The position numbers and the translations under genes were made by a program. From an uncultured Clostridia bacterium (GTDB lineage Bacteria > Bacillota > Clostridia > TANB77 > CAG-465), in contig CAKOYA010000006.1 in the NCBI GenBank assembly GCA_934130325.1, positions 1-61,538 of the forward strand: a DNA stretch of 61,538 nt. The letters are read 5' to 3'. Under the pieces are notes generated by a model. It made no database searches, was not told the DNA's origin, and worked only from the letters and a program-made list of their open reading frames with translations. This document shows positions 32,723 to 42,324 of the stretch, one piece after another (position 1 is the stretch's first letter; each line of letters starts with the position of its first letter).

Positions 32723-34213
32723 TTAATTAAATTTTCTTCTTATTACTAATGTACCACTAATTCCAGCTACTGCAATTGCTCCAAGAACTATATATAATAT
32801 TAAACCATCGTATGTATCAGGGTTAGTTTCTCCTACTACATTTTCATCAACATTTGTTGCAACAACACCATATTGACTTAAGTGAGAAGTTTCAAATACA
32901 ATATATCCATCTTCTACTGTAGCATCTAATGTTTCTTTTATTTCATCATCAAGAATATATACTACTTGATATTTGTTATAACCTTTTAATTCATCAGGCA
33001 ATGCAATTTTTATTTTCATTTTAGTGTTACTGATTTTAACTATTTGTCCATCTTCTAGCACATTAATATCGGCTATGAATTTTACATTTTTATCTGCAAG
33101 ACTTTTCTTTATCTCTGTAGTCTTAATATCTAATTTGTAGTCTTTGCTAACTTCTTTTGCAAATTCAATTTTTGCTTTTGTTTCTCCTGTACTTTGAATT
33201 TCTTTTACTGTTTCTTTAACTGGTTGTTCTGGTTCTCCTGAAGTTTTAGTCCAAGAAGCATATAAAGTTACATTTTTATATCTTTCATAACCGTTTGTTT
33301 CTTTTATTTTAGTATCTTTATCGAATTCTTTATCTGTTTCTTCGTTTATATCCCAGAATCTCCAGTAAACATAATTATAGATCTCTCCGCTACCATCTTT
33401 TTTTGTATTCCAACCGTTAAATGTATATCCTTCTCTTACTGGAATGTATGGTAATAATGACATTGTTGTTCCTGAATTTCCTCCACCTATATAGTCATAA
33501 CTATTAGATTCTTTGCCATCTATTTTACCACCATTAGCATTTAGTTTTAGTACAATTCCATCACCTTTAAAAGTATCTTGAGTATATGTAGCAGTTAATG
33601 TTATGCAATCACGGTTAGCAAAATAACTAGAATCAATAGAAGTTACAAATTTTCCATCTAACTCCCATCCTTTAAATGTAAATCCTTCTCTTACAGGAAT
33701 ATATTTTGTTAAATCAACTGTTTTATATTCCGTACTTTTACTTGTTAATTTTATAATGCTTTGTCCATTTACTTTACCTGCAAAAGCATCAAGTGTTAAA
33801 TAATATGTACCAGTTCCTTGTAATACTTTATCAGAAAATTTTGCATAAAGAGTTAATCCATTCGTATATGTTTCGCCTTCTGCTAACTCTCCACTCCAGC
33901 TAAAATCAGTTATTGCTATTTCTTCATTAGACTTTTCGCCAGTAAAACTTCCCCAATATGCAAATTCTGTTCTACCATTGAATGGTAATATCCCTTTTGT
34001 TAGCTCAGATAATTTAACTGTAGTTTCTCCTTCTGCAACATTGAATTTTATAATTTTCTGGTCTTTACCATCAATACTGGCATTTTCTGCTGTGCTAGTC
34101 AATATTAATGTATATTTTCCATCATCACTAATTGTCGCTGCATTTACTGTATTTACTCCAAAAATACCTAACGCTGCTACAACTAAAATTAATAATGCTT
34201 TTCTTATTTTCAT
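32723..34213 (-). CDS. Cell-wall surface protein with InlB-type repeats
   Basis: A signal peptide (KALLILVVAALGIFGVNTVNAA) starts the protein at the ATG at 34213, placed after GAGGAGG. About three InlB B / Listeria-Bacteroides repeats follow (VREGFTFKGWELDGK; VREGYTFNGWNTKKDG), then a beta-rich domain. The C-terminal sorting signal is NPDTYD, a hydrophobic segment (LILYIVLGAIAVAGI) and RRKFN. It is a likely substrate of the sortase at 39115, presumably for adhesion. Confidence 0.87.
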   Translation of the reverse strand: MKIRKALLILVVAALGIFGVNTVNAATISDDGKYTLILTSTAENASIDGKDQKIIKFNVAEGETTVKLSELTKGILPFNGRTEFAYWGSFTGEKSNEEIAITDFSWSGELAEGETYTNGLTLYAKFSDKVLQGTGTYYLTLDAFAGKVNGQSIIKLTSKSTEYKTVDLTKYIPVREGFTFKGWELDGKFVTSIDSSYFANRDCITLTATYTQDTFKGDGIVLKLNANGGKIDGKESNSYDYIGGGNSGTTMSLLPYIPVREGYTFNGWNTKKDGSGEIYNYVYWRFWDINEETDKEFDKDTKIKETNGYERYKNVTLYASWTKTSGEPEQPVKETVKEIQSTGETKAKIEFAKEVSKDYKLDIKTTEIKKSLADKNVKFIADINVLEDGQIVKISNTKMKIKIALPDELKGYNKYQVVYILDDEIKETLDATVEDGYIVFETSHLSQYGVVATNVDENVVGETNPDTYDGLILYIVLGAIAVAGISGTLVIRRKFN

Positions 34214-34236
34214 TTTTTTCCTCCTCAAAAATAATA

Positions 34237-36045
34237 TTAAATTCTTTTTTTATTATAGACTAAAACTACCGTTGTTAAAGCAATAGATGATATAGCAAAT
34301 AAAAATACATAATTTATTAAATTATCAGCTGTATTTGGATTTTCAATATTATTTTGCTTATCATTTGTTATTTTACTTGCTATTGCATAATTTGAAAAAC
34401 TTGATGTTTTAAATGTAATTGTATTTGTATCCTTGTTATAAGTTGCCGGAATTACCTCATAACTTCCATCATGTTTTTCATGAACTATAACAATCTCGTT
34501 TCCATTTACGCCATTTTCTAATTTAAGTGTAATTGTGGCTTCATTATTTAGATCTTTCATCTCGTTTGACCAAAAATCATTAGCTGTTCCTTTATATATA
34601 ATCTGACTTAAACTAATATCTAAATATGATGATATTTCATAACCACTCACTTTATTTTCAAAATTTGATATTTGTTCTTCTGTTAAGGTTACATCATTTA
34701 CTGATAAAATCAGTGAACCTGAATCTATTTCATTTCCACCAAGCTGTATTGTCCCACTTTTTATCTTTTCAGATTCAACACTTACTTTATCATCTACTTT
34801 TTCAAATATTCCACTAATATGTACATTAGTATTTGGCATAATATACTCAAATGTAGACTCTTCTTTTCCAGCTACTAACTTTTCATCATTAATAGTAATT
34901 GATGTTAATTGATATCCATAATTTGGTTTTAGTCTAAATATCACTTTAGAACCAGGCAAAATACTTGCCCAACCATTATTTTTTTGTAAGTCTTGATTTA
35001 CGTTTTCTAAGCCAACTGAGTTCCCATTTGGATCCATAATATTTAATATTTCTATTGTCCCATTTTTCAATAATTCACTCTCTTTAATAGACGAATTATT
35101 TGTATTATCAGAGTCCCATATTATTGTTTTTGGAACACTTGAAGTTTCATTACTTTTTGTTACAACAATTGTATATTTCTTAGCAGGTTCAACTGAAAAT
35201 TCAACTCTATCCTTTGTACCAGCAGGCAATGTCATAACTGTCCCGTTTATTGTTACACTTCCTATATTACCATCACCAAAAGCAAGTTGAATTGTAATCT
35301 TATTTTTTATGTTTCCACTTACATATCCTTTTGCTGTACCATTTACCTTAGAAGATTCCTCACCAACTCTTACGTCGTTTAAAGATATTTCCATTCCAAA
35401 TCCGTTATATGTCCCATCTATTTGAATATCTTGAGTAAGTTCAGCAATCAAATTTAATTTACATTTAAAGTGATACCTTGAATAATAATCGTCTCTTATT
35501 TCGTTAATGGTAACTTTTCCTGATGAACCATTTGCATTTTTTAAATCATCTGGATCACTAACTGTAATTTCCTCAGAGTTATAATCAGTTCCAGTATATG
35601 TTAACTTAGAACCAGTATACTTTGTGTAAGTAAAGTCTAAATCATATGACTTATCGCTAGTCGTATTTACAAAAGTCATTATAGCTTTATTTTCATCCTT
35701 TTTACCAACTATTTTTATTACTGCTTCAGAGACGTCGTCTGTCTTGCACAAACTTACCTTTTCTCCATCAATAACTTTGTAATATACAGTTTTTTCTAGA
35801 TCTGCTAACGCACTTAATCCTTTGGAAAGATTATCTTCTTTGCTAAAATCAATAATATAATCTTTATCTTTTTCTAAATAAATATTATCCGTTACCTGAT
35901 AGTCTGTATAATTATCTCTAACTGTTGTTTTTACTGTTACCCCTGAACCACCTGTAATATCAGTTACTCCAGCATAAACATTGTTTAATACTGGTAGCAC
36001 ACCTATAGTAATTAAGAGTATTAATGCTAAAAACTTCCTTTTCAT
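34237..36045 (-). CDS. Cell-wall surface protein with NPNTAD sorting signal
   Basis: 602 residues: a signal peptide (FLALILLITIGVLPVLNNVYA), a long beta-rich, Thr/Asn-rich exported region without a domain I can name, a stretch like GYQLTSITINDEKL (common in Clostridia surface repeats), and the C-terminal NPNTAD, hydrophobic LINYVFLFAISSIAL and KKRI. It sits 23 bp upstream of the InlB-repeat gene in the same transcript. Likely sortase substrate; ligand unknown. Confidence 0.82.
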   Translation of the reverse strand: MKRKFLALILLITIGVLPVLNNVYAGVTDITGGSGVTVKTTVRDNYTDYQVTDNIYLEKDKDYIIDFSKEDNLSKGLSALADLEKTVYYKVIDGEKVSLCKTDDVSEAVIKIVGKKDENKAIMTFVNTTSDKSYDLDFTYTKYTGSKLTYTGTDYNSEEITVSDPDDLKNANGSSGKVTINEIRDDYYSRYHFKCKLNLIAELTQDIQIDGTYNGFGMEISLNDVRVGEESSKVNGTAKGYVSGNIKNKITIQLAFGDGNIGSVTINGTVMTLPAGTKDRVEFSVEPAKKYTIVVTKSNETSSVPKTIIWDSDNTNNSSIKESELLKNGTIEILNIMDPNGNSVGLENVNQDLQKNNGWASILPGSKVIFRLKPNYGYQLTSITINDEKLVAGKEESTFEYIMPNTNVHISGIFEKVDDKVSVESEKIKSGTIQLGGNEIDSGSLILSVNDVTLTEEQISNFENKVSGYEISSYLDISLSQIIYKGTANDFWSNEMKDLNNEATITLKLENGVNGNEIVIVHEKHDGSYEVIPATYNKDTNTITFKTSSFSNYAIASKITNDKQNNIENPNTADNLINYVFLFAISSIALTTVVLVYNKKRI

Positions 36046-36081
36046 GATGTAAAATCCTCCTTTATATATTATATTAAATCA

Positions 36082-37230
36082 TCATTTACCTAATTCCTCG
36101 ATATATCCAGATACTCTAGTTGTATACATATCATCTGTTATTTCTTGATACTTATTGCCTTTATAATCACTTGTAAAACCATTATATGCTTTATATACTT
36201 TACCAGTATCAATATCATATACTCTCTCATATCCTAATGTTGCATCACTTTGTTTTTGACTCATTATATCAAAACTTTTATTTCTGTTTTCCCAAGCTTC
36301 CATATAAGAGTTAAAAGCACTCTGAACTGAGGCACTTAAAGCAAGTGCATTTTTTGTTTGAGTATTACCATCATCTATTGTATTTTTAACAAAACTATCT
36401 GTAAATTCAATAGAGTTAATAGATTCTAATAATATATCTTTATAATTAATAAATTCATCTTTAGCAGAGGTTATAGCCATAATATCATAAACCATATAAT
36501 AAAGTGTATCAACACCATTTTGATATTGATTACCAAAATTAACAACAGATGCTAAAAATAGACCTTCGCCATTTTTACCACTTTCATTATTAAATGTTGC
36601 TCTTAAAACCTTACTATCTAAAGCTACACTTTTCATACTAGCAGTTGAATCAAACTCTTCAATTTTAGAAAAATTAGTAAATGTAGGAAAATTAATAGTA
36701 GAAAAGCTTGGATCAATCGCTTTAATATATTTTGATATATTATTAAAATTTTGATAAAAGCACTCTGTAGTAGGAGTATCTAGAACTACAGCGTCAGCAA
36801 ATAATTTGTATTGTGAATTACTGCCGCTCAATGCATAATAATTTTGCCAAAAACTTTTTGCACTGCTACTTTTTAATAATGGTTGTATTTTTAACATTAA
36901 AAAAACTTGATTTCTACTATCTTCTGGATCATAAACTTTTATTGCATAATACATATCTATTCCACCTGTTTCAACCTTCCAGTTTTTAGGCTTCTTCATT
37001 GTAAAATTATCAGTTTTGTACTCTTCAAGTTCCAACTTACTTACATTATCTTCAATAACATTTACGTTATCAGTAATATTTGTCTTAATATTCATATTAT
37101 CATTATTTGGATTTTCTGCATTAGTGCCAATATTTTTTAATAAAAAAACTATGGATACTACTACTATAAAAATTATAGCTATTATTATAACTACTCTACT
37201 TGTGGGAACTTTTAATTTTTCCTTATCCAA
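36082..37230 (-). CDS. Membrane-anchored extracytoplasmic protein of the sortase locus
   Basis: About 382 residues with one N-terminal transmembrane segment (VVIIIAIIFIVVVSIVFLL) and an extracellular remainder with no domain I recognise and no sorting signal. I start at the TTG at 37230 (MDKEKLKVPTSR), ten bases after GGAGG; a TTG at 37239 is too close. It is first of the three-gene surface transcript, divergent from the regulator and sortase. Confidence 0.75.
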   Translation of the reverse strand: MDKEKLKVPTSRVVIIIAIIFIVVVSIVFLLKNIGTNAENPNNDNMNIKTNITDNVNVIEDNVSKLELEEYKTDNFTMKKPKNWKVETGGIDMYYAIKVYDPEDSRNQVFLMLKIQPLLKSSSAKSFWQNYYALSGSNSQYKLFADAVVLDTPTTECFYQNFNNISKYIKAIDPSFSTINFPTFTNFSKIEEFDSTASMKSVALDSKVLRATFNNESGKNGEGLFLASVVNFGNQYQNGVDTLYYMVYDIMAITSAKDEFINYKDILLESINSIEFTDSFVKNTIDDGNTQTKNALALSASVQSAFNSYMEAWENRNKSFDIMSQKQSDATLGYERVYDIDTGKVYKAYNGFTSDYKGNKYQEITDDMYTTRVSGYIEELGK

Positions 37231-37350
37231 AACACACAATCCTCCTTTCCCCTATATAACATTACAATATAGTAAGCAAAAGAGCAATAGTTTTACCATT
37301 AAAAACAATGTTTTTGCCGGTAAGTAGTTCCGATTATATAAAAAATATAG

Positions 37351-37356
37351 TATAAT
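37351..37356 (+). promoter_or_regulatory. -10 box of the regulator-sortase operon
   Basis: TATAAT lies 24 bp before the ATG at 37380, with AAAGGTGG as ribosome-binding site between them. No good -35 is evident, which suggests that activation or an alternative factor is needed. Confidence 0.55.
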
Positions 37357-37379
37357 ACAACTTAAAGGTGGGTATTACA

Positions 37380-39110
37380 ATGAATTTTAAAGAAATATTA
37401 AATAAATATATGGAAGAACTTAATTGTTCACCAAAAGATTTATCTACTGAATCAAAAATATCTCAAACAGTTATCAGTAGGTATAGAAAAGGTGAAAGGA
37501 CGCCTTTAAAGGACAGTAAACAAGTAAAAAAATTAGCTTTTGCGCTTTTTAGTATAAGTCAAAGAAATGGTATTAAAAAATATACAAATGAAGAAATTTT
37601 AGATGATTTTAACACTGCTATTGATAATCGTGATACTTTTGATTACGAAGCATTTAGTAAAAATTTAAATAATTTAATTACATCTTTAAATATCAATATG
37701 AATGAAATGGCCAAATATATTATATTTGATTCTTCACACATATCAAGAATAAGATATGGAAAGTCTAAACCATCGAATCCAATAGACTTTTCAACAAAAG
37801 TTTGCAACTTTGTATGTTCACGTTACACAACTGAAGAGGATTTAAAAAATATTTCAGTACTTTTAAATTGTGATGAAAATAATCTAAGAAAAAATTCACT
37901 TTTTTCAGAACTATTTTCTTGGCTAACAAGTAAAACTAAAAATAATGTAGACCAAATTGCTACTTTTTTAAATAACTTAGATACCTTTAATCTAAATGAC
38001 TATATTAAGGCAATAAAATTTGATGAATTAAAAGTTCCAAATGTTCCTTTCTATAAAATAAAAAGTAAAAAATATTATGGTTTAGAAAAGATGAAAAACT
38101 GCGAGTTAGACTTTTTTAAAGCAACTGTGTTATCTAAATCTAAGGAAGATATATTTATGTGTAGTGATATGCCTATGGAAGATATGGCAAAAGACATAGA
38201 ATTTGGAAAAAAATGGATGTTTGCAATAGCTCTGAGTTTAAAAAAAGGATTAAATTTAAATATAATTCACAATTTGGATAGACCATTTAATGAGATGATG
38301 TTAGGTTTAGAAAGCTGGATACCAATATATATGACTGGCCAAGTTTCACCATATTACTTAAAGGAAGTTAAAAATAGTGTATATAATCATATAAATTACG
38401 TATCTGGTTCTGTAGCACTTACAGGAGAATGTATAAAAGGATTCCATAACAAAGGAATGTATTATTTAACTAGTAAAAAGGAAGAAGTACAATATTACAA
38501 AGAAAAATCAGATTTATTATTAAAAAAATCATATTCACTTATGGATATATATACAGAAGAAAACCATAAAAAATATCAAATTTTCCTAGAAAACGATGAA
38601 AAAACTTTAGGTAATCGTGTAAGATACTTATCCTCACTTCCTTTATTTACTATTGAAGATGATTTACTAATGCAAATACTAAAAAGAAATAATATTGATA
38701 AAACTACTATAGATAAGATTTTAAACTATAAAAAATATGAGAAAAAATATATGGAAACATTACTGGCAAATAATAAAATATCTGATTATATAAATGTAAT
38801 TAATAAAAATGATTTTAATCAAGCTGAAAATTATTTATTATTCAATAATACATTTTTAAATAACAATATACTATACTCATATGAAGAATATAAAAGGCAT
38901 CTTGATTGTACTCAAGAGTATGCAAAAAATACTAAAAATTATAAAATACTTAAATCTAACTATAGGGTATTTAAAAATATTACTATTACAATATGTGATA
39001 ATAATTATGTAGTTATACGAAAAAATATTAATCCTACAATACACTTTGTTATTAGACATCCAAAATTAATAAGTGCAATAAAAAATTTTACCCCAATTGT
39101 AAAGGAATGA
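37380..39110 (+). CDS. Large XRE-type regulator of the sortase locus
   Basis: 576 residues. Two Xre-like helix-turn-helix units are visible: residues 1-45 (SPKDLSTESKISQTVISRY) and about 100-140 (NMNEMAKYIIFDSSHISRI). The long C-terminal part is helical with no catalytic motif, as in large ligand- or peptide-sensing Xre regulators. The start is the ATG after AAAGGTGG rather than an upstream GTG. It is followed 4 bp later by the sortase gene and is divergent from the surface genes, so it probably controls them. Confidence 0.8.
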   Translation: MNFKEILNKYMEELNCSPKDLSTESKISQTVISRYRKGERTPLKDSKQVKKLAFALFSISQRNGIKKYTNEEILDDFNTAIDNRDTFDYEAFSKNLNNLITSLNINMNEMAKYIIFDSSHISRIRYGKSKPSNPIDFSTKVCNFVCSRYTTEEDLKNISVLLNCDENNLRKNSLFSELFSWLTSKTKNNVDQIATFLNNLDTFNLNDYIKAIKFDELKVPNVPFYKIKSKKYYGLEKMKNCELDFFKATVLSKSKEDIFMCSDMPMEDMAKDIEFGKKWMFAIALSLKKGLNLNIIHNLDRPFNEMMLGLESWIPIYMTGQVSPYYLKEVKNSVYNHINYVSGSVALTGECIKGFHNKGMYYLTSKKEEVQYYKEKSDLLLKKSYSLMDIYTEENHKKYQIFLENDEKTLGNRVRYLSSLPLFTIEDDLLMQILKRNNIDKTTIDKILNYKKYEKKYMETLLANNKISDYINVINKNDFNQAENYLLFNNTFLNNNILYSYEEYKRHLDCTQEYAKNTKNYKILKSNYRVFKNITITICDNNYVVIRKNINPTIHFVIRHPKLISAIKNFTPIVKE

Positions 39111-39114
39111 TATT

Positions 39115-39969
39115 ATGAAATTAAATAATGCTATGAAAAGAAAAGGTAATAAAAATATAAAGAATATTCCAATTAAAATACTCTTCATTTTTTTAATTAT
39201 GATTTTTCTTATTATATTAATTTTTTCAATATATAATATAATAAAGTGGAAATTAGATACTAATAAAACAAATAACCAAATAAATAATATAAGTGAAGAT
39301 GTAATAGTTGAAACTGTACCTGATACAGATAATACTGAAATTGTTGAAACAGAAACTGGAGATCCTTATGAAGATCCATACTTTAAATATATAAAAATGA
39401 ATATGATAAATGTTGACTTTAGTGAATTAAAAAAAATTAATTCAGACGTTATAGGATGGGTACAAGTAAATGGTACTAACATTAACTATCCATTCGTACA
39501 AACGTCAGATAATAAATATTATTTAACACGTAGTTTTGATAAATCATACAATCAAGCAGGTTGGGTATTTTTAGACTATCGAAATAATATAACTAATAAT
39601 AAAAATACAATATTATATGCACATAGTAGAATAAATGAAACTATGTTTGGTTCATTAAAAAATATACTTTCTAGCGGATGGCTAAACAATCAAGATAACT
39701 ACGTGGTCAAAATTTCAACTGAAAGTGAAAATACATTATGGCAAGTATTTAGTATATATCATATAGAAACTACAAATGATTATATACAAACATCTTTTTT
39801 AGATGAAAATGATTTTAATAATTTCGTTAACTTAATTAAAACTAGAAGTTCCTACAATTTTAATACTCCAATAAATAAAAATGATAGCATATTAACTCTA
39901 TCTACCTGCTATGGTACTAGTCAAAGAGTGGTTTTACATGCTAAGCTAATTAAACGTGAATATAAGTAA
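39115..39969 (+). CDS. srtB: Class B sortase
   Basis: Sortases link secreted proteins to the cell wall. The 284-residue enzyme has an N-terminal membrane anchor (about 21-43), an acidic linker and the SrtB core: IGWVQVNGTNINYP, catalytic His170 in NTILYAHSR, Cys265 in TLSTCYG and Arg271. Neighbouring NPDTYD and NPNTAD proteins fit the NPxT preference of SrtB enzymes. Confidence 0.92.
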   Translation: MKLNNAMKRKGNKNIKNIPIKILFIFLIMIFLIILIFSIYNIIKWKLDTNKTNNQINNISEDVIVETVPDTDNTEIVETETGDPYEDPYFKYIKMNMINVDFSELKKINSDVIGWVQVNGTNINYPFVQTSDNKYYLTRSFDKSYNQAGWVFLDYRNNITNNKNTILYAHSRINETMFGSLKNILSSGWLNNQDNYVVKISTESENTLWQVFSIYHIETTNDYIQTSFLDENDFNNFVNLIKTRSSYNFNTPINKNDSILTLSTCYGTSQRVVLHAKLIKREYK

Positions 39970-39974
39970 TTGTT

Positions 39975-40012
39975 AAAAAACCAGCATAATTTTTTTGTTA
40001 TGCTGGCTTTTT
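39975..40012. terminator. Bidirectional terminator between srtB and rnhB
   Basis: CCAGCATAA pairs with TTATGCTGG, with an A run before and a T run after. It serves the two convergent genes. Confidence 0.88.
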
Positions 40013-40046
40013 ATAAAAATTATTAAAATGTGCAATATATAAAATC

Positions 40047-40637
40047 TTAAATAAACTTTTTACAAAAGCTTTTTCTATGTATTGGTGTTAGTCCATATTC
40101 TCTTATTGCAGCTATATGCACCTTAGTACCATATCCTTTATGCTTAGCCAAACCATACTCAGGATATTTTTTATCATACTCTATAAGCATTCTATCCCTT
40201 GTTACCTTGGCAATTATTGAAGCTGCCGCAATTGATTCTGATCTTGCATCCCCTGATACAATTGTAGAAAAAGGGATAGAAATGTCTATTCCTTGATTTC
40301 CATCTATTAACACGTAATTAGGATTTATTTCTAAACTTTCTACAGCTTTTTTCATAGCAAGTTTGGTTGCATTTAAAATATTCACTTCTTCTATTGTTTC
40401 AACATCTGATACACCTACACCAACAGCTAAAGCTTTTTCTTTTATAACTGAAAAAAGTTCTTCCCTTTTTTTCTCAGTTAATTTTTTTGAATCATTTACC
40501 CCTTCTATTATTACATTTTGAGGAAGTATAACAGCTGCAGCTACTACAGGTCCACAAAGTGGTCCTCTTCCTGCCTCATCTACTCCACAAATATATTCAT
40601 ATCCTCTATCATACAATTCTTTTTCAAACTTTAGCAT
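40047..40637 (-). CDS. rnhB: Ribonuclease HII
   Basis: RNase HII removes ribonucleotides and RNA primers from DNA. Conserved motifs are CGVDEAGRGPLCGPVV, VLIDGN, SIAAASIIAKVTRD and HKGYGTKVH, covering the DEDD metal site. I start at the internal ATG at 40637, which gives the family-typical MLKFEKELYDRGY; a GTG ten codons upstream is possible. Confidence 0.95.
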   Translation of the reverse strand: MLKFEKELYDRGYEYICGVDEAGRGPLCGPVVAAAVILPQNVIIEGVNDSKKLTEKKREELFSVIKEKALAVGVGVSDVETIEEVNILNATKLAMKKAVESLEINPNYVLIDGNQGIDISIPFSTIVSGDARSESIAAASIIAKVTRDRMLIEYDKKYPEYGLAKHKGYGTKVHIAAIREYGLTPIHRKSFCKKFI

Positions 40638-40688
40638 ATCTATCACTTCTTTAGTTCTATCTTTCACTTTACAACACTACCTTTTCTA

Positions 40689-40719
40689 TAAAAAAAGCGT
40701 TTCTCAAAAGAAACACTTT
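40689..40719 (-). terminator. Terminator of the tRNA cluster
   Basis: AAGTGTTTCT pairs with AGAAACGCTT, followed by TTTTTT on the minus strand, just beyond tRNA-Cys. Confidence 0.85.
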
Positions 40720-40723
40720 AAAA

Positions 40724-40797
40724 TGGAGGCGCCAATCAGATTTGAACTGATGATCAGGCTTTTGCAGAGCCGTGCCTTACCACTTGGCTATGGCGCC
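40724..40797 (-). tRNA. tRNA-Cys (GCA)
   Basis: Acceptor GGCGCC, anticodon loop CTGCAAA, T-arm with TTCAAAT, encoded CCA. Last of a five-tRNA minus-strand cluster. Confidence 0.95.
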
Positions 40798-40879
40798 GAA
40801 TTATAATATGTATACTACATTATATTAAAATAAACAAATAATATACCATTTTTATTTTAATATTATAACAAAAAACAAA

Positions 40880-40955
40880 TGGAGCGGGAGACGGGGCTCA
40901 AACCCGCGACCTCCGCCTTGGCAAGGCGGCGCTCTATCAACTGAGCTACTCCCGC
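40880..40955 (-). tRNA. tRNA-Gly (GCC)
   Basis: Acceptor GCGGGAG, anticodon loop TTGCCAA of the normal seven nucleotides, encoded CCA. It reads GGC and GGU, so it is the expected decoder of the GGT restored by skipping C at the uvrB and SGNH shift sites. Its anticodon loop shows no expansion. Confidence 0.95.
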
Positions 40956-41031
40956 TGGTGGCTTGACGCGGAATCGAACCACGGACACGGGGATTTTCAG
41001 TCCCCTGCTCTACCAACTGAGCTATCAAGCC
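40956..41031 (-). tRNA. tRNA-Phe (GAA)
   Basis: Acceptor GGCTTGA, anticodon loop CTGAAAA, T-loop TTCGATT, encoded CCA. It abuts tRNA-Gly without a spacer. Confidence 0.95.
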
Positions 41032-41051
41032 AAAAATAATATATAAAAAAA

Positions 41052-41128
41052 TGGCGACCTGGATGGGGCTCGAACCCACGACCTCTAGCGTGACAGGCTA
41101 GCGTTCTAACCAACTGAACTACCAGGCC
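41052..41128 (-). tRNA. tRNA-Asp (GTC)
   Basis: Acceptor GGCCTGG, anticodon loop CTGTCAC, T-loop TTCGAGC, encoded CCA. Confidence 0.95.
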
Positions 41129-41149
41129 ACAGATAAACAAAAAAATAAG

Positions 41150-41225
41150 TGGTGGGCACTACAGGGCTCGAACCTGTGACCTCCTGCTTGTAAGGCAGAT
41201 GCTCTCCCAACTGAGCTAAGCGCCC
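41150..41225 (-). tRNA. tRNA-Val (TAC)
   Basis: Acceptor GGGCGCT, anticodon loop CTTACAA, T-loop TTCGAGC, encoded CCA. First tRNA of the cluster. Confidence 0.95.
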
Positions 41226-41407
41226 ACTTATCTGTTGACAAGTATAATTATACCTGATATATATTAATTTGTCAACAGTTTTTTCTACATTTTTATAAGT
41301 TTTTTTTATCTATATTTTTAAGCAATTTCAAAGTGTTTATTTTTCAATTTAATTTCAAGCATTTTTTTACATAAATTATTTAATATTTTTTAATTGAATA
41401 TAGATAG

Positions 41408-42196
41408 TTAATCGATATCGTAGTAATTATTTTTGCCTAATACTTCACTTATATCATAATAACTTCCTTCACTTGTAATACCAAAAATAGCGATCCAGCC
41501 TCCGCCATTTTTATATCCAACGCTAAAATTTTCGATCTTTATTACGTCTTTTATTCCTTCTATTTTACCATAAGACTCGAATTTTTTATTTTTAAAAGCA
41601 TACCTTATTGGTAAATATTCAACACTGCCATCCTCCATCAAAAAGAATATTGTTTCATAACCAATTGCTTGACCAAATCCCATTATATATATATCTATTA
41701 CTTTTTGATTTGGAAAAGGTATAGACACTTCAACATAATTTTTACTAGTATTTTCATCATTACTTATCTGGTATAAATCTGCTAATTTAATTGGATTATA
41801 TGATATACTAACCAAGTTTGGATTAGTTATAGTAACACCAACAGATGTAAAACTATCATTATATCGCCTATATGTACAAAAATCACTGTTACGCTGTACA
41901 TTTAAACATTTACTATAATCAACAATAGCTCTTAAATTAATATTTTTTTGCGTTTCTACCTTGCTTTCACTAGATATATCTGAATTTTCGTCCTTCTTTT
42001 CATTTTCCTTTGTTTCTGTATCTTCTTTAATTTTCACATCTTGATCATCAATTACTTTTTGTTTTTCTTCTAATCTTGAGCTAAGTTCATCAATGTCTTT
42101 GTTTTTGTCTATATAAAAATATAATGCTAAACACGAAGCTATAATAGTTGTAAGAGCAAATATTGTTATATATACATTTTTTCTTTTATTTTCCAT
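41408..42196 (-). CDS. Membrane-anchored protein of unknown function
   Basis: 262 residues: an N-terminal transmembrane helix (ITIFALTTIIASCLALYFYI), a charged coiled coil (about 32-85), then an extracellular beta-rich domain with two cysteines (SKCLNVQRNSDFCTY) that may pair. No named domain is recognised. It is monocistronic between the GGDEF/EAL gene and the tRNAs. Confidence 0.75.
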   Translation of the reverse strand: MENKRKNVYITIFALTTIIASCLALYFYIDKNKDIDELSSRLEEKQKVIDDQDVKIKEDTETKENEKKDENSDISSESKVETQKNINLRAIVDYSKCLNVQRNSDFCTYRRYNDSFTSVGVTITNPNLVSISYNPIKLADLYQISNDENTSKNYVEVSIPFPNQKVIDIYIMGFGQAIGYETIFFLMEDGSVEYLPIRYAFKNKKFESYGKIEGIKDVIKIENFSVGYKNGGGWIAIFGITSEGSYYDISEVLGKNNYYDID

Positions 42197-42291
42197 ATAA
42201 ACACTCCTCCTATAACAATTTATTAATTTTACTAATAAACCTCGTACATAATATACAATAAATAAGAATAATTATCAATACATTTTCTAAA

Positions 42292-42324
42292 AAAAGAAGC
42301 TGATTTTAAAAAAATCAACCTCTT
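42292..42324 (-). terminator. Terminator after the GGDEF/EAL gene
   Basis: AAGAGGTTGATTTT pairs with AAAATCAGCTTCTT, followed by TTTTT on the minus strand, overlapping the stop. Confidence 0.8.

Noticed and set aside
40852..41079. Open frame across the tRNA genes
   Set aside because: It is a translation of tRNA sequences on the minus strand, a well-known artefact.
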